64,000 nt of DNA from Spartobacteria bacterium (GTDB lineage: Bacteria; Verrucomicrobiota; Verrucomicrobiia; Chthoniobacterales; UBA10450). Within the stretch, counting starts at the first letter, position 1, and each line of letters opens with the position of its first letter. The stretch covers positions 1 through 64,000 of the forward strand of contig PLCN01000018.1 of the NCBI GenBank assembly GCA_003134785.1. Reading direction: 5' to 3'. A program made the position numbers and the translations under genes. The notes under the pieces are model-generated. The model did no database searches, had not been told where the DNA came from, and saw only the letters and a program-made list of their open reading frames with translations. This document shows positions 62,178-64,000 of this stretch, one piece after another.

Positions 62178-63331
62178 ATGAAAGCGCGCGCTTTCTTGTG
62201 CACGTTTGCCGCGGCCGGCTTCTTATTACTGGCTGCGAATGCCCAGGCAGCCACCATCACCGTGACCGGCACGGGCGATACTATCGCCGTTGATGGCGTG
62301 GTGACACTGCGTGAGGCAATCACTTCAGCCAATACCAACGCCAGCGTCAACGCCGATGTGTCCGCGCAGTCGCCGGGCGCCTATGGCAACGACACGATCA
62401 ACTTCAACATTGCCGGCGCGGGCGTGCATACTATCTCGCTAACTGCCGCTCTGCCGTCGATCACCGGTCCGATAACTATTAATGGTTACTCGCCGCACCG
62501 CTCACCGACCAGCGTAATTATGTTCGCCCCGACCCGGCTGACATCGGCGCCTTTGAATACAATGCCACAATTCCTGTGACCCTGGCTAACATCTCGACCA
62601 GGACGTTGGCCGGCACTGGTGACAATGTCTTGATCGGTGGATTTATTATCACCGGCACCGACGCCAAGAAGATCCTCCTGCGCGCACTAGGCCCCTCGAC
62701 CGGCGTCCCGGGAGCGATGGCCAACCCGACCCTGGAGCTGCACGCGTCTGATGGACATATCATCACCTCGAATGACAACTGGCAGGACGCCCTCAACAAA
62801 CAGGAGATAATCGACAGCGGTATTGCGCCGACGAACGATCTCGAGTCCGCCATTTCGGTCATCCTCCAACCGGGCAACTACACTGCTATCATGCAGGGAG
62901 CGGATAATACGACCGGGATCGGCGTGGTGGAGGCCTACGATCTCGATCGCACCGGCAACTCCATCCTGGCGAACATCTCCACTCGCGCCCTTGTCCAGAC
63001 CGGCGACAACGTTCTCATCGGAGGGTTTATCGTGCTGGGAAGCGCCTCGCAACAGGTCATTGTGCGCGCGCTCGGTCCGTCCACTGGTGTGGCGGGAGCG
63101 ATGGCCGACCCCATGCTGGAGTTACACGATAGTAACGGAAGCGTGATCGGATCGAATGACAATTGGCGCACCGACCAGGAGGGAACCATCATCGGCATTG
63201 GTATTCCACCTTCCGACGACGCAGAGTCAGCCCTCGTGCAGGTGCTCGCCGCGGGTAACTACACGGCGATCGTGCGCGGCGTGAACGACACTACCGGAGT
63301 GGCCGTGGTGGAAGTGTATGCCCTTGATTAG
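62178..63331 (+). pseudogene. CSLREA-type secreted protein with internal deletion
   Basis: From ATG 62178 a signal peptide (MKARAFLCTFAAAGFLLLAA) leads into ATITVTGTGDTIAVDGVVTL and REAITSANTNASVNADVSAQ, the N-terminus of CSLREA-domain proteins. That frame breaks near 62510 and stops at 62579. In another frame VRPDPADIGAFEYNATIPV is the closing part of the same protein class. It is followed by two C-terminal modules (from [20 protein letters not shown]) to 63331. The large central beta-helix region is missing and the frame is shifted, so this is a collapsed gene or an assembly collapse of repeats. Confidence 0.75.
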
Positions 63332-63378
63332 TCAGCCACCGGGACTGAAAGCCATAACCTCGATATAACACATAACCT

Positions 63379-64000
63379 ATGACCTCACGCAGATCACTTA
63401 CCTTCCACTTCTCGGCAGCCGCCGTCATTTTGTTCGTTATTCTTGCAGCCGCTGTTCTGGTGCAGCCCTCAAGCGCCGCGGATCCGCTGGTTGTCACAGT
63501 GGATGTAACGCAGGAGCGGCAGCCGATCTCGCCGCTGATCTACGGTATTAACTATGAAGGCCAGGGTAGTTATGCCGAAGTCCTTGGCCAGCCGGCTGAA
63601 GTATCCAGCTCGGTGGTCAGTGATCTGAACGCTTCTCTCGTTCGCAACGGTGGCAATCTCGCCAGCCGTTATAACTGGCAGCTCAATTGCACTAATCATG
63701 ACCAGGACTTCTTTTACGAAAGCATCGGCGCCGACGGTCAGGCCGTGGACGATCAGCGCGATTCGGATGTATTTGTTCGGGTGGCGCGGGGTGGAGGTGC
63801 GGAGCCATCCGTAACGATTCCGATGATCGACTGGCTCTCAAAGCTTGGCCCCGACGAAGGCATCCTGCCTAGCTTCTCTATTGCCAAGTATGGACCGCAG
63901 GATGATTCCGATATGTTTTTACCCGATGCCGGCAACGGACTCCAGAATGGTATTCCGATTATAGTTAACGATAAGAACGATGCCAGCGTGCCTAACTCTA
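63379..64000 (+). CDS. GH44-family glycoside hydrolase, N-terminal part
   Basis: Open from ATG 63379 to the window edge (207 codons). A signal peptide (MTSRRSLTFHFSAAAVILFV, then ILAAAVLVQPSSAA) is followed by PISPLIYGINYEGQGSYAEV, LNASLVRNGGNLASRYNW and NHDQDFFYESIGADGQ, the start of glycoside hydrolase family 44 catalytic domains (endoglucanase/xyloglucanase). The catalytic Glu residues lie beyond the window. The protein should be exported and act on plant polysaccharides. It lies 47 nt after the collapsed CSLREA gene on the same strand. Confidence 0.8.
   Translation, partial: MTSRRSLTFHFSAAAVILFVILAAAVLVQPSSAADPLVVTVDVTQERQPISPLIYGINYEGQGSYAEVLGQPAEVSSSVVSDLNASLVRNGGNLASRYNWQLNCTNHDQDFFYESIGADGQAVDDQRDSDVFVRVARGGGAEPSVTIPMIDWLSKLGPDEGILPSFSIAKYGPQDDSDMFLPDAGNGLQNGIPIIVNDKNDASVPNS

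Overview
The window reads as chromosomal DNA of a soil-type Verrucomicrobiota bacterium, probably near Chthoniobacterales. This is inferred from the mix of genes: two giant delta-60 repeat proteins, an ECF sigma factor beside a WD40 serine/threonine kinase, a CADD-family protein, clpS paired with DUF2017, and a very repeat-rich intergenic space. No ribosomal RNA or other direct taxonomic marker is present, so the assignment is an inference.

Layout. 0-7 kb: an IS110 transposase tail, a membrane protein, a secreted serine hydrolase, a sigma/anti-sigma/PDZ operon, and a DNA alkylation repair gene. 7-16.5 kb is accessory: three toxin-antitoxin-like pairs (one with a frameshifted toxin), decayed gene fragments and several repeat families. 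In its middle lies a tightly overlapped four-gene minus-strand operon (13740 to 8615): metallophosphoesterase, P-loop ATPase, unknown 336-residue protein, D12-class adenine methyltransferase. I consider this a candidate undescribed defence or genome-conflict system. 16.8-40 kb is mostly housekeeping: lipase-like lipoprotein, CHASE3 protein, CADD protein, trehalose synthase-maltokinase fusion, DUF885 peptidase-like protein, a second sigma/anti-sigma pair, clpS, ybeY, panE, type II NADH dehydrogenase, rpmI, an SRP RNA, MoeB-rhodanese, rnd, rho and coaE.

40-48.5 kb, all minus strand: ECF sigma factor, WD40 kinase, a 1093-residue delta-60 protein and a smaller relative. Then come tRNA-Leu(GAG) and a plus-strand run of PHP phosphoesterase, lipoprotein, FabZ-like dehydratase, glycosyltransferase and ChaN-like lipoprotein. 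Two large GT-C-like membrane proteins and the dTDP-glucose dehydratase rfbB suggest surface glycan synthesis. A Phd/VapC pair follows rfbB and is flanked by a duplicated rfbB tail. The right end holds a frameshifted delta-60 paralogue, a collapsed CSLREA-type gene and the start of a GH44 glycoside hydrolase.

Two themes cross the window. First, at least seven families of short palindromic repeats fill intergenic gaps, several abutting or supplying stop codons. Second, four predicted cell-surface proteins end in the same roughly 120-residue C-terminal module, usually in tandem. It may be an uncharacterised sorting or surface-attachment domain.
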